From Anaerolineae bacterium UTCFX1 (GTDB lineage Bacteria > Chloroflexota > Anaerolineae > Anaerolineales > Villigracilaceae): a DNA stretch of 64,000 bases. The notes beneath the pieces were generated by a model, which saw only the letters and a list, made by a program, of their open reading frames with translations, had not been told where the DNA came from and did not search any database. The stretch spans positions 62,001 to 126,000 of the forward strand of contig MWTB01000004.1 in assembly GCA_002050275.1 (NCBI GenBank), written 5' to 3'. Of this stretch, positions 23,087-32,646 are shown piece by piece (position 1 is the stretch's first letter; every line of letters begins with the position of its first letter). The translations under genes and the position numbers were made by a program.

Positions 23087-25519
23087 TTACTCATACGCCA
23101 GCACCTCGCGTATCGTCATACGCGCAGCGTTGCGCGCCGGGACAATGCTTGCAACGGTAGAGAGCGTCAGCACGAGCGCCAGCCAGATCGCATATCCTAG
23201 ATAGGTGAAAACCACGCTAATCGGCGTCTGAAAGATCGCCACACTAACGATCATCGAGAGCAGATAGGTGAACGGAATAGATAAGATCACGGCAAGCCCA
23301 AACGAGATGAGCCCGATAACCACGCCCTCGGCAATCACCGTGCGCATTACAGCGCTATCGTCGGCGCCGATCGCGCGCGTGATTCCGATCTCGCGTGTGC
23401 GTTCGAGGACGTTCATGCCCATCGTGCCAGTCAAGCCCATCGCGCCTACGATAGCGGTTAGAATCGCCATGATCAACAGGAATGTGACGAGGATATCTAA
23501 ACTTTCGACCGCCGTATCTAACGAAGCGCTGCCGGCTTGCGCGATGCGCACCTTAAAGCCTCTATCGCGCATATATTTATCCAACTCTTCCGCTTTCGCG
23601 TCTTGGTATGGGCGATCATGTCGTTCGGTGACGATACGATATGAAAAAGCGCGATTCGCCTGACGGTTAATCTTAGAAACATATTCGAATGGCGCATATC
23701 CGATCATACCTTCCTGATCGACAAATTTAAAGATACCGACTATTTGCCAAATCTCATCCCGCCCGTTAACGCGCATGTTGACGAAATCGCCTGCCCGCAA
23801 GCCGGGAAACGACTTTCGCAGACCTTCGCTGACCGTCATCTTGCGGACGTCGTCTGAGCGCAACCAGCGCCCATCCACCAGAATCGGCTGGACCAACTCA
23901 CTGTTCGACGGCGGCGCAAGCAAGGCAATATTTTCGACGACGTTTCCATTCGTATCCATCAGTTCTCCGCCCATAAATTGCCAGCCTTCCACCTGCGTCA
24001 CTCCGTCCACCTTCTTCAAGACACGTTCAATTTCCTGTATCCGGTATGCTTGGTCAAAGTCGAGCGTCACATCGGCGCGAAAATAATTCTCGATGCGTCC
24101 GATATAATCGTGTAGAGTCACGCGCACGTTAAAAACGGCGATGAAGATCGCGCCGCCCATCGTCAGCGTGAACAACGTCAGCGCAAGACGACTCTTGCGG
24201 CGAAAGGTGTTGCGCAATGAGATAACAAACGGGCGCGGAACATGAAGCCCGCGCACGGCAAGGACGCGCGTCGCTTTAACCTGAATCCAATCGAACCACG
24301 ATAGACGCTTCCCGTCCGCGCGTGAAGCGGGTTTTCCATCATCCGCTATGTCGCCGCTAAGAGCGCGCAACACCGTTACACGCGATCCTGCGACAACCGG
24401 CGCCAGCCCCGAAACCAACGGAACAAGCAACCCTACCGCGATCTGAATAAAAAATGGAAGCGGCAGCAAGCGATAGCCTAACAGAGTGAAGTCCAATTTG
24501 TCGGCGATGAAGAGCGAGAGTTGATACGCTCCAATGCCTCCAAATGGAACGGCGATCAACAGCGCCAAAACGCCGAACGCCATAATAAGCGCGAAGTACA
24601 TTAAGAAGACTTGTCGGCGCTGTCCGCCGATCAATTTGATCACGCCGATATGACGAAGGTGTTGATTCAGCAGCGCGCTTAACGTATTGGAGATCAACGA
24701 GCTGGAAAGAAAAACGATCAGGATGCCCAGCGCCAGCAAGATACCCAACACAGCGTTAACAATATCAGCAAGCGGATGGCGATGCGTCTCGGCAATCCGC
24801 GAACGGAGCACGATCACATCCGATTTTTCCATGCTGTCTTTTACAGCAGCGCCCACTTCTCGAATATAAGACGGATCGTCTCCATCGCCAGCCACCGTGA
24901 CAAACATGCGGTTGTACAGTTTCGGTTGAGCAAGATAGGGCAGCGTATCCAACGTAATGTATCCGGATGGCGAAGCGAGGAAGTCGCCAGCGCCAGCGGC
25001 TGTATCCTGAACAAAACCTACGACCGGCATGATCTTTGTAGAGCCGTCGGGAAGTTCAAATTCAAGCGAACCTCCCACGTCCACCACAAGATCGCGCAGC
25101 GCAGATTTCTCCAGCAGGACTTCGCGTTTAGCAGGAATCGCCTTTCCCGCGACAGGCGCGAGCAGGTTAATTGAATTATCTTCGAAGCTTTCAAACGCGA
25201 CCATGTCGAGCGTCGTCCATCTATCGGAGCCGGGCGTCCGCACGCGCATGTTGAACACGCGTCGCGCTTCAGCGTCAGCCACATTTCTTCGGTTCCGAAT
25301 GGACGATAAGACCGAATCGTCAAAATTTATCGTTCGCAATTCAACGTTCGCCGGGCGGTTCATCGCATACGACGCGCTCATATCGTTCGAGATATATTGA
25401 TACGAGCCAGCGATAACGCCGATAGAAAACACGCCCACCGCAATGGAAAAGACCACTAACAGCGTGCGAGCTTTATTATCTATCAAATCGTGGAATATTT
25501 TTCGCCAACGCGGCTTCAT
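23087..25519 (-). CDS. ABC transporter permease, double FtsX/MacB type
   Basis: The protein has 810 residues. An N-terminal membrane helix (about 18-38) precedes an outside domain, then three helices of a first FtsX unit (about 260-380). A linker, a second helix (about 440-465), another outside domain and a second FtsX unit with three helices (about 675-795) ending IVPARNAARMTIREVLAYE complete it. GTMGMNVLERTREIGITRAIGA is the classic FtsX cytoplasmic loop that couples to the ATPase. Its start overlaps the stop of the upstream ATPase-cNMP gene by four bases. Such permeases extract lipoproteins, peptides or drugs from the membrane; the substrate is not evident. Confidence 0.9.
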   Translation of the reverse strand: MKPRWRKIFHDLIDNKARTLLVVFSIAVGVFSIGVIAGSYQYISNDMSASYAMNRPANVELRTINFDDSVLSSIRNRRNVADAEARRVFNMRVRTPGSDRWTTLDMVAFESFEDNSINLLAPVAGKAIPAKREVLLEKSALRDLVVDVGGSLEFELPDGSTKIMPVVGFVQDTAAGAGDFLASPSGYITLDTLPYLAQPKLYNRMFVTVAGDGDDPSYIREVGAAVKDSMEKSDVIVLRSRIAETHRHPLADIVNAVLGILLALGILIVFLSSSLISNTLSALLNQHLRHIGVIKLIGGQRRQVFLMYFALIMAFGVLALLIAVPFGGIGAYQLSLFIADKLDFTLLGYRLLPLPFFIQIAVGLLVPLVSGLAPVVAGSRVTVLRALSGDIADDGKPASRADGKRLSWFDWIQVKATRVLAVRGLHVPRPFVISLRNTFRRKSRLALTLFTLTMGGAIFIAVFNVRVTLHDYIGRIENYFRADVTLDFDQAYRIQEIERVLKKVDGVTQVEGWQFMGGELMDTNGNVVENIALLAPPSNSELVQPILVDGRWLRSDDVRKMTVSEGLRKSFPGLRAGDFVNMRVNGRDEIWQIVGIFKFVDQEGMIGYAPFEYVSKINRQANRAFSYRIVTERHDRPYQDAKAEELDKYMRDRGFKVRIAQAGSASLDTAVESLDILVTFLLIMAILTAIVGAMGLTGTMGMNVLERTREIGITRAIGADDSAVMRTVIAEGVVIGLISFGLAVILSIPFTYLLSMIVSVAIFQTPISVVFTYLGYAIWLALVLTLSTVASIVPARNAARMTIREVLAYE

Positions 25520-26703
25520 ACATTTCTCTTCTTCCGAAGTCGCGCGAGGAAGCCCCCCGTGCGGCTATCTATGGCGCGGCGCGCTTCCAGTCGTTGCTGG
25601 ACGATCTTGCCAACCGCATCCGCAGTGATCGGCGAAATATCCATGACGCGTTTGAAATCCTCGCGCTTAATCGTCAAGGTTTCAACCGCCTCGCCCGCTC
25701 CCGCGCGGACGTTCGCCAACGCTTTACCGCCGCGCAATAACTCCATTTCTCCGAAGAACTCGCCCGGCTGCAATCGAGAAATGACGGTTTCATCTTTCTT
25801 ACGGTCGTACAATACCACTTCCACTTCGCCTTTCTGAATCATAAAGAAATTCTCGATTGGGTCTTCGCGCGAAATGATCGTGGCTTTCGGCGGATATATC
25901 CGCGTTTCAGCCAGTTTTGTAAATTCCATCATATGACGATGTCTAAGCCACGGCAGAGATTTGGCAATCGTTTCGTTGATCAGTTCGCCGTCCGCGATAA
26001 TAATATTGCGCGTGGCGCGCGAAGCCAGCGCAGGGTCGTGCGTCACCATAACGACCGTTTTGCCGCGGCGCGCCAATTCTTCGAACAAGTCAATGATCGT
26101 GCTTGCAGATTTGGTATCGAGGTTGCCCGTCGGTTCGTCGGCGACCAACAGCGGAGGATCGCAAGCCAACGCGCGCGCAATTGCGGCAAGTTGTTGTTGT
26201 CCCGTCGAAACTAACAGGGGCAGCTTATTCGCAAACTCTTCAAGCCCGACCAGTTCCAACATCTCCATCGCGCGCGCAGGACGTTCATCAAAACCGTACA
26301 CGTCGGCGTAATCCATCGGCAACATGGCGTTTTCGAGCAACGTTAACATAGGAAGCAATTGAAAAAACTGAAACACAATGCCTAAATTGCGTCCGCGCCA
26401 CTTTGAACGTTGGCTCTCTGTCACTCCGGTATAGATGTCAGCCCCGTCAATGACAACCTTACCCTCGGTCGGGTGGTCAATGCCTGTGATCATATTTAAT
26501 AGCGTGGATTTGCCGCTCCCCGATTTTCCAACAATTGAAACGAACTCGCCGCGCTTGATCGTCAGGTTTATATCTTTAAGAACAGTAAACTCGCCCGCTA
26601 CATTTTTAAATCTTTTGACGACGCCATGCATGTCAATCATCGCCTCGGCGGACGTCATCGCATGTTGAGCGGAAACTGCCCGGGATTTTCGGCGCGGACT
26701 CAT
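25516..26703 (-). CDS. ABC ATPase fused to a cyclic-nucleotide-binding domain
   Basis: The protein has 395 residues from the ATG at 26703, which overlaps the upstream stop as ATGA; an in-frame ATG 27 bases earlier is less likely. The ATPase covers about residues 25-245: Walker [13 protein letters not shown], Walker [13 protein letters not shown]. The signature reads STGQQQ instead of SGGQ, an unusual change. From about residue 265 a cNMP-binding domain follows ([47 protein letters not shown]). The canonical Arg of the phosphate cassette is not at its usual place, so ligand binding is uncertain. It pairs with the other ATPase and the FtsX permease, implying an exporter whose motor may respond to a nucleotide signal (inference). 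Confidence 0.9.
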   Translation of the reverse strand: MSPRRKSRAVSAQHAMTSAEAMIDMHGVVKRFKNVAGEFTVLKDINLTIKRGEFVSIVGKSGSGKSTLLNMITGIDHPTEGKVVIDGADIYTGVTESQRSKWRGRNLGIVFQFFQLLPMLTLLENAMLPMDYADVYGFDERPARAMEMLELVGLEEFANKLPLLVSTGQQQLAAIARALACDPPLLVADEPTGNLDTKSASTIIDLFEELARRGKTVVMVTHDPALASRATRNIIIADGELINETIAKSLPWLRHRHMMEFTKLAETRIYPPKATIISREDPIENFFMIQKGEVEVVLYDRKKDETVISRLQPGEFFGEMELLRGGKALANVRAGAGEAVETLTIKREDFKRVMDISPITADAVGKIVQQRLEARRAIDSRTGGFLARLRKKRNV

Positions 26704-27488
26704 TTCCATCGCCTCCACGGGAATCGCCATTTGGGCGGCGCGACCGCTTCATCTTCAGACTTCGCATCGGTCTGCGACGGAAACTCTCCCACCTCCCCGT
26801 CTATAATGCTCAGCGTGCGCGAGAAGCGCGTCGCCAATGACTGATCATGCGTCACCATCACAATCGTCTTACCCTGTTCCATTACCAATCGTTGGAAAAG
26901 CTCGAAGATGTGATCCGCTGTGACCGAGTCAAGGCTGCCCGTCGGCTCGTCCGCTACTAGAATCGGCGGATCGTTCGCCAACGCGCGCGCAATCGCGACG
27001 CGCTGCTGTTGCCCGCCCGAGATTAACGCAGGAAGTTTATCGGCATGTTCTTCGATCTCAACCAGCCGCAGCAGTTCAAGCGCACGTTGACGCGAACGCC
27101 TCGGGCTAAAATTGCCGCACAAATCCATAGATAGAGTGATATTCTCTACCAGCGTCAGCATAGGCAACAGTTGAAACGATTGAAAGATCACGCCAAGGTT
27201 TCGCCCGCGCCATCCAGAAATTTCATCTTCCGCCATATCGTGAATCGAAACCGCCTCGCCGTTATTCACGATCACTTCTCCGCGCGTAAGGCGATCCACG
27301 CCGGTGATCATATTCAACAACGTAGATTTCCCCGCGCCAGACTTTCCCACCACGCCGAGGAATTCGCCCGCGCTAATTTGTAAATTAACGCCTTTTAGCG
27401 CGACAAAATCGCCCGCCGCCGTAGAATATATTTTTTTAACATCACGCAGTTCGATCAAGCGCTGATTTAGAGTTTGAACAGTCATCAT
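26700..27488 (-). CDS. ABC transporter ATPase (LolD/MacB type)
   Basis: The protein has 262 residues from the ATG pair at 27488/27485; the longer frame upstream has no family similarity. It has Walker [13 protein letters not shown], signature [14 protein letters not shown], Walker [14 protein letters not shown] and the H-loop VMVTHDQ. It belongs to the LolD/MacB/FtsE group that works with FtsX-type permeases. It is the first gene of the four-gene operon and is coupled to the next ATPase by ATGA overlap. Two different ATPases with one double-FtsX permease suggest a heterodimeric motor. The C-terminal tail after about residue 225 is acidic and not conserved. Confidence 0.92.
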   Translation of the reverse strand: MMTVQTLNQRLIELRDVKKIYSTAAGDFVALKGVNLQISAGEFLGVVGKSGAGKSTLLNMITGVDRLTRGEVIVNNGEAVSIHDMAEDEISGWRGRNLGVIFQSFQLLPMLTLVENITLSMDLCGNFSPRRSRQRALELLRLVEIEEHADKLPALISGGQQQRVAIARALANDPPILVADEPTGSLDSVTADHIFELFQRLVMEQGKTIVMVTHDQSLATRFSRTLSIIDGEVGEFPSQTDAKSEDEAVAPPKWRFPWRRWK

Positions 27489-27694
27489 ACCTACATACAC
27501 GGAGAAATTTCCCAGCTTACAAAATAGCCCGAAATCTCCCCAAGGAAACTTCTTAGAGCATTGTACCTTTCCCATTCACTTGTGAAAAATTTCCTAATCA
27601 AAAACTCAGGAAGACATAAACAAGCGCAAGCGCAGTTCGCAGTAAAGAAAGATTTTAGGTTAAAATCGAATAATCCAATTTCGAGGAGAAATTT

Positions 27695-28321
27695 ATGTCC
27701 AACGTTTACGCATCCAAACACCCGCTGGTTGCCCACAAACTTTCGCGCCTGCGCGATAAACATACCGAACCGAAGAAGTTTCGCGAGTTCGTGCGCGAGA
27801 TCACAGCGCTGCTCGCCTACGAAGCGACGGCAGATCTAGCGATCGTGCCGCGCGAATTGGAAACTCCGCTCGAAACAATGGTCGGTTCTGAACTCAAAGA
27901 AAAGATCGGGTTGGTGCCTATTCTACGCGCCGGGTTGGGAATGGTCGAAGGCATGTGGGAATTAATGCCCAGCGCCGAGGTCTGGCACATCGGCCTATAT
28001 CGCGATGAACATACGCTCCGCCCGGTAGAATATTACAATAAGCTCCCCACCGAACCGACTGTGTCTGTCTGCTTGATCCTCGACCCCATGCTCGCCACCG
28101 GCGGTTCTGCCACTGCCACTACAGACGTATTGAAACGTTGGGGCGTAAAGAAGATCAAGTTCGTCGGTCTGATCGCCGCGCCGGAAGGCGTTAAAGCGAT
28201 GCAAACCGCTCATCCCGATGTTGATATTTACATCGGCGCGATCGATAATCGCCTCAACGAACATGCGTATATTGTGCCAGGCTTAGGCGACGCAGGCGAT
28301 CGTCAATTTGGAACAGGGTAA
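27695..28321 (+). CDS. upp: Uracil phosphoribosyltransferase
   Basis: The protein has 208 residues. Blocks are [14 protein letters not shown] at the start, [13 protein letters not shown], the PRPP loop [13 protein letters not shown] and the C-terminal [15 protein letters not shown]. It makes UMP from uracil and PRPP in pyrimidine salvage. GAGGAG lies a few bases before the ATG, with a TAAAAT box about 35 bases upstream. A strong terminator follows. With the pyrimidine phosphorylase (14161-15456) and PsuG (51158-52081), which both release uracil, it completes a salvage route inside this window. Confidence 0.97.
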   Translation: MSNVYASKHPLVAHKLSRLRDKHTEPKKFREFVREITALLAYEATADLAIVPRELETPLETMVGSELKEKIGLVPILRAGLGMVEGMWELMPSAEVWHIGLYRDEHTLRPVEYYNKLPTEPTVSVCLILDPMLATGGSATATTDVLKRWGVKKIKFVGLIAAPEGVKAMQTAHPDVDIYIGAIDNRLNEHAYIVPGLGDAGDRQFGTG

Positions 28322-28337
28322 CAGACGCTCATGTGCA

Positions 28338-28367
28338 AACGGTCGCGTCATGCGCGGCCGTTTTTTT
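28338..28367 (+). terminator. Intrinsic terminator after upp
   Basis: AACGGTCGCG pairs with CGCGGCCGTT (one G-U), followed by seven T. Its end touches the stop codon of the convergent mreB gene. Confidence 0.85.
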
Positions 28368-29374
28368 CACACTTGCGGCAAACTTCGCCGCAAAATATTG
28401 TACATCGGCAACGCCTTCACCGTGCCTTCAACCACGCAGGTCAACGGCGAGTCTACAAGATAGGCGGGAATCCCAAGCGATTTCGTCAATAGTTTATCAA
28501 TACCGCGCAAGAGCGCGCCGCCGCCGCACAACGCTACGCCGCGATCAATAATATCCGCGACCAGTTCCGGCGGGGTCTTCTCTAACACGCGACGCCCAGT
28601 CTCCACGACAGATTTAAGTGGGTCTTGCAAAGCTTCGACAATTTCGCCGGTCGTCAATGTAACCGGACGCGGCAAGCCGGTAACTTGATCTTGTCCTTGC
28701 ACTTCCATGCTATTCTCGGTATCTTGCGGAACCGCCGCGCCAATGCGCGTCTTAAGCTGTTCGGCGGTCGCCTGTCCAATGGTCACGCCATATTTTCGGC
28801 GCACATAGTTGATGATCGCGTCGTCAAAATCCAAGCCGCCCGATCGCAACGTTTCGGCGGAAACGATGCCATACATCGCCATGACCGCCGCTTCGGTGCA
28901 CCCGCCGCCCAGACAGATCACCATATTTCCTGAAGGCGAACCAATGGGAAGATCAATGCCAAGCGCCGCGGCAAGCGGTTGTTGAATCAGATGCGCTTCG
29001 CGGCTGCCTGCCTCTAGAATCGCTTCGTACACTGCGCGTCGTTCTACGCTGGTTACGCTATATGGGACGGAAACCATCGAACGCGGGCGGATCAGGCGCA
29101 TACTGCCGCTCACTTGACGAATCAGATACGCCAACAGAGTTTCTGTAATTTCATAATCGGCGATCACCCCGTTCTTCAGCGGACGCGCCACTTCAATGCT
29201 CTCCGGCACGCGTCCATACATATCTAACGCTTCTTGCCCCACCGCGACCATTTTCTGTTCGTCCGCTTCGATCGCGACGATAGTGGGTTGCTGTACAAGC
29301 ACCTGAGTCGCATCCGCCAAGCGGGTAAACATCGTCCCTAGGTCTATGCCTAAATCTTTTGAAAATAACGCCAT
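28367..29374 (-). CDS. mreB: Rod shape-determining protein MreB
   Basis: The protein has 335 residues from the ATG at 29374; 45 extra upstream codons have no homology. Actin-fold motifs are phosphate-1 DLGIDLGTMFTRL, connect-1/phosphate-2 VICLGGGCTEAAVMA and adenosine GVALCGGGALLRGIDKLL. Canonical MreB has GT(A/S)NT in phosphate-1 where this one has GTMFT, and phosphate-2 reads LGGGCTE rather than DIGGGTTE, so it is a divergent member. It polymerises under the membrane to guide wall synthesis. mreC, mreD and rodA are not seen nearby. It diverges from the D-Ala-D-Ala ligase-like gene, another wall gene. Confidence 0.9.
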   Translation of the reverse strand: MALFSKDLGIDLGTMFTRLADATQVLVQQPTIVAIEADEQKMVAVGQEALDMYGRVPESIEVARPLKNGVIADYEITETLLAYLIRQVSGSMRLIRPRSMVSVPYSVTSVERRAVYEAILEAGSREAHLIQQPLAAALGIDLPIGSPSGNMVICLGGGCTEAAVMAMYGIVSAETLRSGGLDFDDAIINYVRRKYGVTIGQATAEQLKTRIGAAVPQDTENSMEVQGQDQVTGLPRPVTLTTGEIVEALQDPLKSVVETGRRVLEKTPPELVADIIDRGVALCGGGALLRGIDKLLTKSLGIPAYLVDSPLTCVVEGTVKALPMYNILRRSLPQV

Positions 29375-29572
29375 TCGCAAATGTCTCTTTCCCGTACCGT
29401 AAATGCGGTAAACCACCCGATGATACCCGAAAGACAGGGCGCTGTCTAGCGAGTGAAAACGCGGCGCGCGCCGTCGCAAAGCGCATTCGATTGCCAATAC
29501 CCTTGTCATCCTTCAAGATTACGCTATCATTGACGCGAGTAGATTATTTGAATCACAAAGGAGATTCAAACT

Positions 29573-30664
29573 ATGCTAAAGCGTTACTGGAAAGTCGCCG
29601 TCCTTGCCAACATCAAAGACGATATATTGCCCAAGCCAGAAGGCGTCCCGCCGGATGCTTTCGCCGACTTCGACCACATTGAAACGGTCAACTCGTTACG
29701 AGCCGCCATCGAGACCGACGGTCATAAAACCGAATTTATCCACGCCGACCGAAATCTGCCTCTTGCATTGCGCGAATATCAACCCGATATCTGTTTTAAC
29801 ATCGCCGAAGGACTCGGCGGAGACGCGCGCGAGGCGCAAACGCCGGCGCTGCTCGAAATGCTCGGCATTCCATATACCGGTTCGCGCGTATTAACGAACG
29901 CAATTTCGCTCGATAAAACTTTGACGAAGCGTATCTGGCGCGACCGACGGCTGCCCGTCGCCCCCTTTCAGGAATTCGTCATTGGCAGCGAGTCGTTGCG
30001 ACCCGAGTTGAAATATCCGCTCTTCGTCAAACCTGCACGCGAAGGCACCGGCATGGGCGTAGACACAAAAGCCATCGTCAATACAGAAGCGGAATTGCGC
30101 GAACGCGCTCAATACATTATCAATACCTATCAGCAGCCAGCGCTGGTGGAGGTTTTCCTGCCCGGGCGCGAGTTCACGGTCGGCGTGATGGGACGCGCCG
30201 ACGCTAAGCGTTTTTCGCGCAACCCCGATTGGTACGATAAAGACGGCTTCCATCGCTTTCCCATCCTTGAATTAGACATGGCTCGTTCGGTCACACCGAA
30301 TATTTACAGCAACGCATCGAAAACCAAAGAAATTGGCGACGAGGGCGCGCCGGGATATTTCTGCCCTGCGGATGTGGAACCTGAACTGGAGAAGAAACTC
30401 CGCTATTTTGCCGTGCGCGCGCATCAGCTGCTAGGCGCGTTAGACATCTCGCGCACCGACATCCGCTTAGATGAAGAAGGAAACCCGCGCTTGTTGGAAA
30501 TCAATACCTTGCCCGGGCTCACGCCCGATTACAGCGACTTGTGTTTGCAAGCCAAAGCGGAAGGAATTCGCTATGAGGATCTCATTCTCGATATCCTCTA
30601 CCTTGGCGCCTCGCGTTGGGGTATGGTCGAGCCGCGCGAATTGCCGCTCCCCGCTAAAAATTAA
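29573..30664 (+). CDS. D-alanine--D-alanine ligase-like ATP-grasp enzyme
   Basis: The protein has 363 residues. The AAGGAG before the ATG sets the start. An N-terminal Rossmann-like part (about 5-105) ends PDICFNIAEGLGGDAREAQTPALLEMLGIPYTGS, a Ddl signature. The ATP-grasp domain follows with KPAREGTGMGV, ALVEVFLPGREFTVGV and the metal-binding end DIRLDEEGNPRLLEINTLPGL. The VGPD-type catalytic details resemble Ddl, but the family also includes ligases with other substrates, so the gene symbol is withheld. It joins two D-alanines for peptidoglycan if orthologous. A terminator follows. Confidence 0.82.
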   Translation: MLKRYWKVAVLANIKDDILPKPEGVPPDAFADFDHIETVNSLRAAIETDGHKTEFIHADRNLPLALREYQPDICFNIAEGLGGDAREAQTPALLEMLGIPYTGSRVLTNAISLDKTLTKRIWRDRRLPVAPFQEFVIGSESLRPELKYPLFVKPAREGTGMGVDTKAIVNTEAELRERAQYIINTYQQPALVEVFLPGREFTVGVMGRADAKRFSRNPDWYDKDGFHRFPILELDMARSVTPNIYSNASKTKEIGDEGAPGYFCPADVEPELEKKLRYFAVRAHQLLGALDISRTDIRLDEEGNPRLLEINTLPGLTPDYSDLCLQAKAEGIRYEDLILDILYLGASRWGMVEPRELPLPAKN

Positions 30665-30684
30665 CGCTTCAAAATCTCACGAAT

Positions 30685-30715
30685 GCGGATAGCGAAACTG
30701 CTGTCCGCTTTTTTG
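30685..30715 (+). terminator. Intrinsic terminator after the ligase gene
   Basis: GCGGATAGC and GCTGTCCGC (one G-U pair) flank a 6-base loop and are followed by TTTTTTGTTT. Confidence 0.8.
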
Positions 30716-30809
30716 TTTCCATAAAAAATTAATAAACTCTCAGCCACAGCCGGGTAATAAAAGGTATCATCCCGCAATCTGGCAAACAAGCAAAGCCCAA
30801 GGAGAAAGA

Positions 30810-31247
30810 ATGGACTTCATCAACCGCTTCATCGCAGTCGTTACGCAAATTCATCCTACGCATCCGATGGTCGTACACTTCCCCATCGCGCTCACCGGCG
30901 CGGCGTTCCTGTTCGTTCTACTCGCATGGTGGAAGAACAACGCAACGCTCGAACAAGCCGCATTCGCCAACATGGCACTCGCGACGATCAGCGTCGTTGC
31001 TGCCGGGATCACCGGCGTGATGGACAACGCCAAAAACTACGAAGGCGATGCGCCGAATGCAACTGCAAAGGTCATCCTAGCCGCGCTTCTCTTTCTTCTT
31101 ACCGCGGGCATTTCTATCATTCGTTATCGCAACCCCAGCATCTTCGCCTCAGGCAACCGCGCGCTCTACTCAGCGGCATACGGATTAAGTTTCTTCATCG
31201 CCCTCGCGCTTGCTTTTCTGGGCGGCGTCATCTTATATGGTTTCTAG
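30810..31247 (+). CDS. DUF2231 membrane protein
   Basis: The protein has 145 residues with four membrane segments (about 20-40, 52-70, 84-102, 118-143). The start of helix 1, HPTHPMVVHFPIALTG, is the family signature with conserved histidines that may bind haem or metal. AAGGAG lies before the ATG. The next gene, a haem-binding lipoprotein, begins seven bases after the stop, so the two are co-transcribed. DUF2231 proteins often sit beside cytochrome domains; a redox membrane role is inferred from this pairing only. Confidence 0.82.
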   Translation: MDFINRFIAVVTQIHPTHPMVVHFPIALTGAAFLFVLLAWWKNNATLEQAAFANMALATISVVAAGITGVMDNAKNYEGDAPNATAKVILAALLFLLTAGISIIRYRNPSIFASGNRALYSAAYGLSFFIALALAFLGGVILYGF

Positions 31248-31254
31248 GAGAACG

Positions 31255-31722
31255 ATGAAAAAGATATTTGTCACAACCTTACTGATCGGATTCATAGCCG
31301 CCTGTGGAGCTCAGCCAACGGCATTCCCCGCTTCCTCTCCGACGGGTGAATTAGCGCCTCCGACCTCAGCGCCCGCCACTGCCGAGGCAGCCAGCCCCAC
31401 GACCGACTCGCCGAGTCCGACCGAATCATCCGGACAAGCCGCCGTTGTCAGTTTCACGAACGATGTAGTCCCCATCCTGCAAAGTCGCTGCTGGAAGTGT
31501 CACGGCGGCGAAGAGACAAAAGAAGGCTTAGACCTAACGACCTTCGCAGCCACCATGGTCGGCTCAGAGAACGGCTCTGTGATCGCGCCCGGCGACGTGG
31601 AGAACAGCTTGCTTGCCGAGCAAGTCATTACACAAGAAATGCCCAAGCGCGGACCAAAACTGACGCCGCCGCAAGTGCAAATCATCGTGGATTGGATTCA
31701 ACAAGGCGCGTTGGAGAACTAA
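31255..31722 (+). CDS. Lipoprotein with planctomycete-type cytochrome c domain
   Basis: The protein has 155 residues from the ATG at 31255, with AGGAGA just upstream. The signal peptide ends with the lipobox IAAC. A Ser/Thr/Pro/Ala linker (about 22-65) leads to a domain with one haem motif CWKCH and the pattern VPILQSRCWKCHG, then PGDVENSLLAEQVITQEMPKRGP and QVQIIVDWIQQGA, typical of the PSCyt1 cytochrome domain. The Met of MPKRGP may be the sixth haem ligand. It is anchored outside the membrane next to the DUF2231 protein, so a small electron-transfer pair is likely. Confidence 0.85.
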   Translation: MKKIFVTTLLIGFIAACGAQPTAFPASSPTGELAPPTSAPATAEAASPTTDSPSPTESSGQAAVVSFTNDVVPILQSRCWKCHGGEETKEGLDLTTFAATMVGSENGSVIAPGDVENSLLAEQVITQEMPKRGPKLTPPQVQIIVDWIQQGALEN

Positions 31723-31783
31723 TTAAATTTGAAATGAATAAAAATACGATCTGCAAGTCGAATTTATGTTGTCGTTTCTGGTG

Positions 31784-31789
31784 TATAAT
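31784..31789 (+). promoter_or_regulatory. -10 box of tRNA-Ser
   Basis: A perfect TATAAT lies 16 bases before the tRNA. No good -35 box is seen at 16-18 bases. Confidence 0.55.
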
Positions 31790-31805
31790 TCGCCCGCTGG
31801 AGCAT

Positions 31806-31890
31806 GGAGAGGTCGCATAGTTGGCCTAGTGCGCACGCTTGGAAAGCGTGTAACCCAAAAGGTTCGCGGGTTCGAATCCCGCCCTCTCCG
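31806..31890 (+). tRNA. tRNA-Ser (anticodon GGA)
   Basis: The 85-nt class II tRNA has acceptor stem GGAGAGG with CCTCTCC, anticodon stem CACGC with GCGTG, anticodon GGA at 31841-31843, a long variable arm and the T arm GGTTCGAATCC. CCA is not encoded. It reads UCC and UCU codons. Confidence 0.95.
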
Positions 31891-31893
31891 CTG

Positions 31894-31930
31894 AAAAACC
31901 CCGCCAAGAGAAATCTCTTGGCGGGGTTCT
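31894..31930. terminator. Bidirectional terminator after tRNA-Ser
   Basis: A 14-bp stem (AACCCCGCCAAGAG and complement) with an AAAT loop; TTCTCC follows on the plus strand and TTTTTC on the minus strand. It serves the tRNA and the convergent GNAT gene. Confidence 0.8.
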
Positions 31931-31975
31931 CCGTAGTAGGCTAGGCGTTACGCGTCAACGGCGAATCTATCTTCA

Positions 31976-32617
31976 CTATAAGGCTTTTCGCATTACATAA
32001 CTGGGCCAGCTCAGTATCTCCGCCCAACGCGGGGGACGTCCGACGTCTGTATATCCGCTTCGGATATACAGGTTGCGCGCAACGGTATTTCCCGCCAGCA
32101 CTTGCAGCTCCGACCATTGACAACCAGCCTCCTTCATTTTTTGCTCGAGAGCATTAAGCATAACGCGCCCAAACCCTCGCCCTCGCTGTCGTTCATCTAC
32201 AACGTAGCTATGCACCAGCGCCGTATCGGCTTGATGTTGCACATGCACTGCCACGCGACTGCGCGCGACAGTGAGCAACAGTCGCCCAGTAGCGCGATAA
32301 CCAAGCGTTTTCAGCGCCATAGCGATGGTTCCATCTGGCGCGCGATCAAAAGGAGGAATCGTCGGGAATTGGATCATCCCAGTCGCCAACGTTTGCCCGT
32401 CTGCGTCAGCGAGAATATAGCGGTTTAACAACGCCTGCGCGGGCTGCGCCTCCAGCGTAAACTGTATCACACGACTTAACAGCGCGCGCTCTCCGGTCAG
32501 CGCGCCGGGCAATTCCGCCGCATACAACTGCACCATCAAATCTGACAGCGTAGGAAAATCGTCGGACGTTGCGAAGCGAATCGTTAACGCCCTATTCTGA
32601 GTCGGTTTTTCTTCCAT
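31976..32617 (-). CDS. GNAT-family N-acetyltransferase
   Basis: The protein has 213 residues. The acetyl-CoA binding motif A is VVDERQRGRGFGRVMLNALE near residue 145, with the C-terminal block LQVLAGNTVARNLYIRSGYTDVGRP typical of GNAT motif B. The N-terminal part (TIRFATSDDFPTLSDLMVQLY) is also typical. GNAT enzymes transfer acetyl groups to amines on proteins, peptides, antibiotics or metabolites; the substrate is unknown. It lies 30 bases below the SLC13 transporter gene on the same strand and may share its message. Confidence 0.88.
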   Translation of the reverse strand: MEEKPTQNRALTIRFATSDDFPTLSDLMVQLYAAELPGALTGERALLSRVIQFTLEAQPAQALLNRYILADADGQTLATGMIQFPTIPPFDRAPDGTIAMALKTLGYRATGRLLLTVARSRVAVHVQHQADTALVHSYVVDERQRGRGFGRVMLNALEQKMKEAGCQWSELQVLAGNTVARNLYIRSGYTDVGRPPRWAEILSWPSYVMRKAL

Positions 32618-32646
32618 CAGCCTCTCCTGCTTTCAAAAATATTTTG

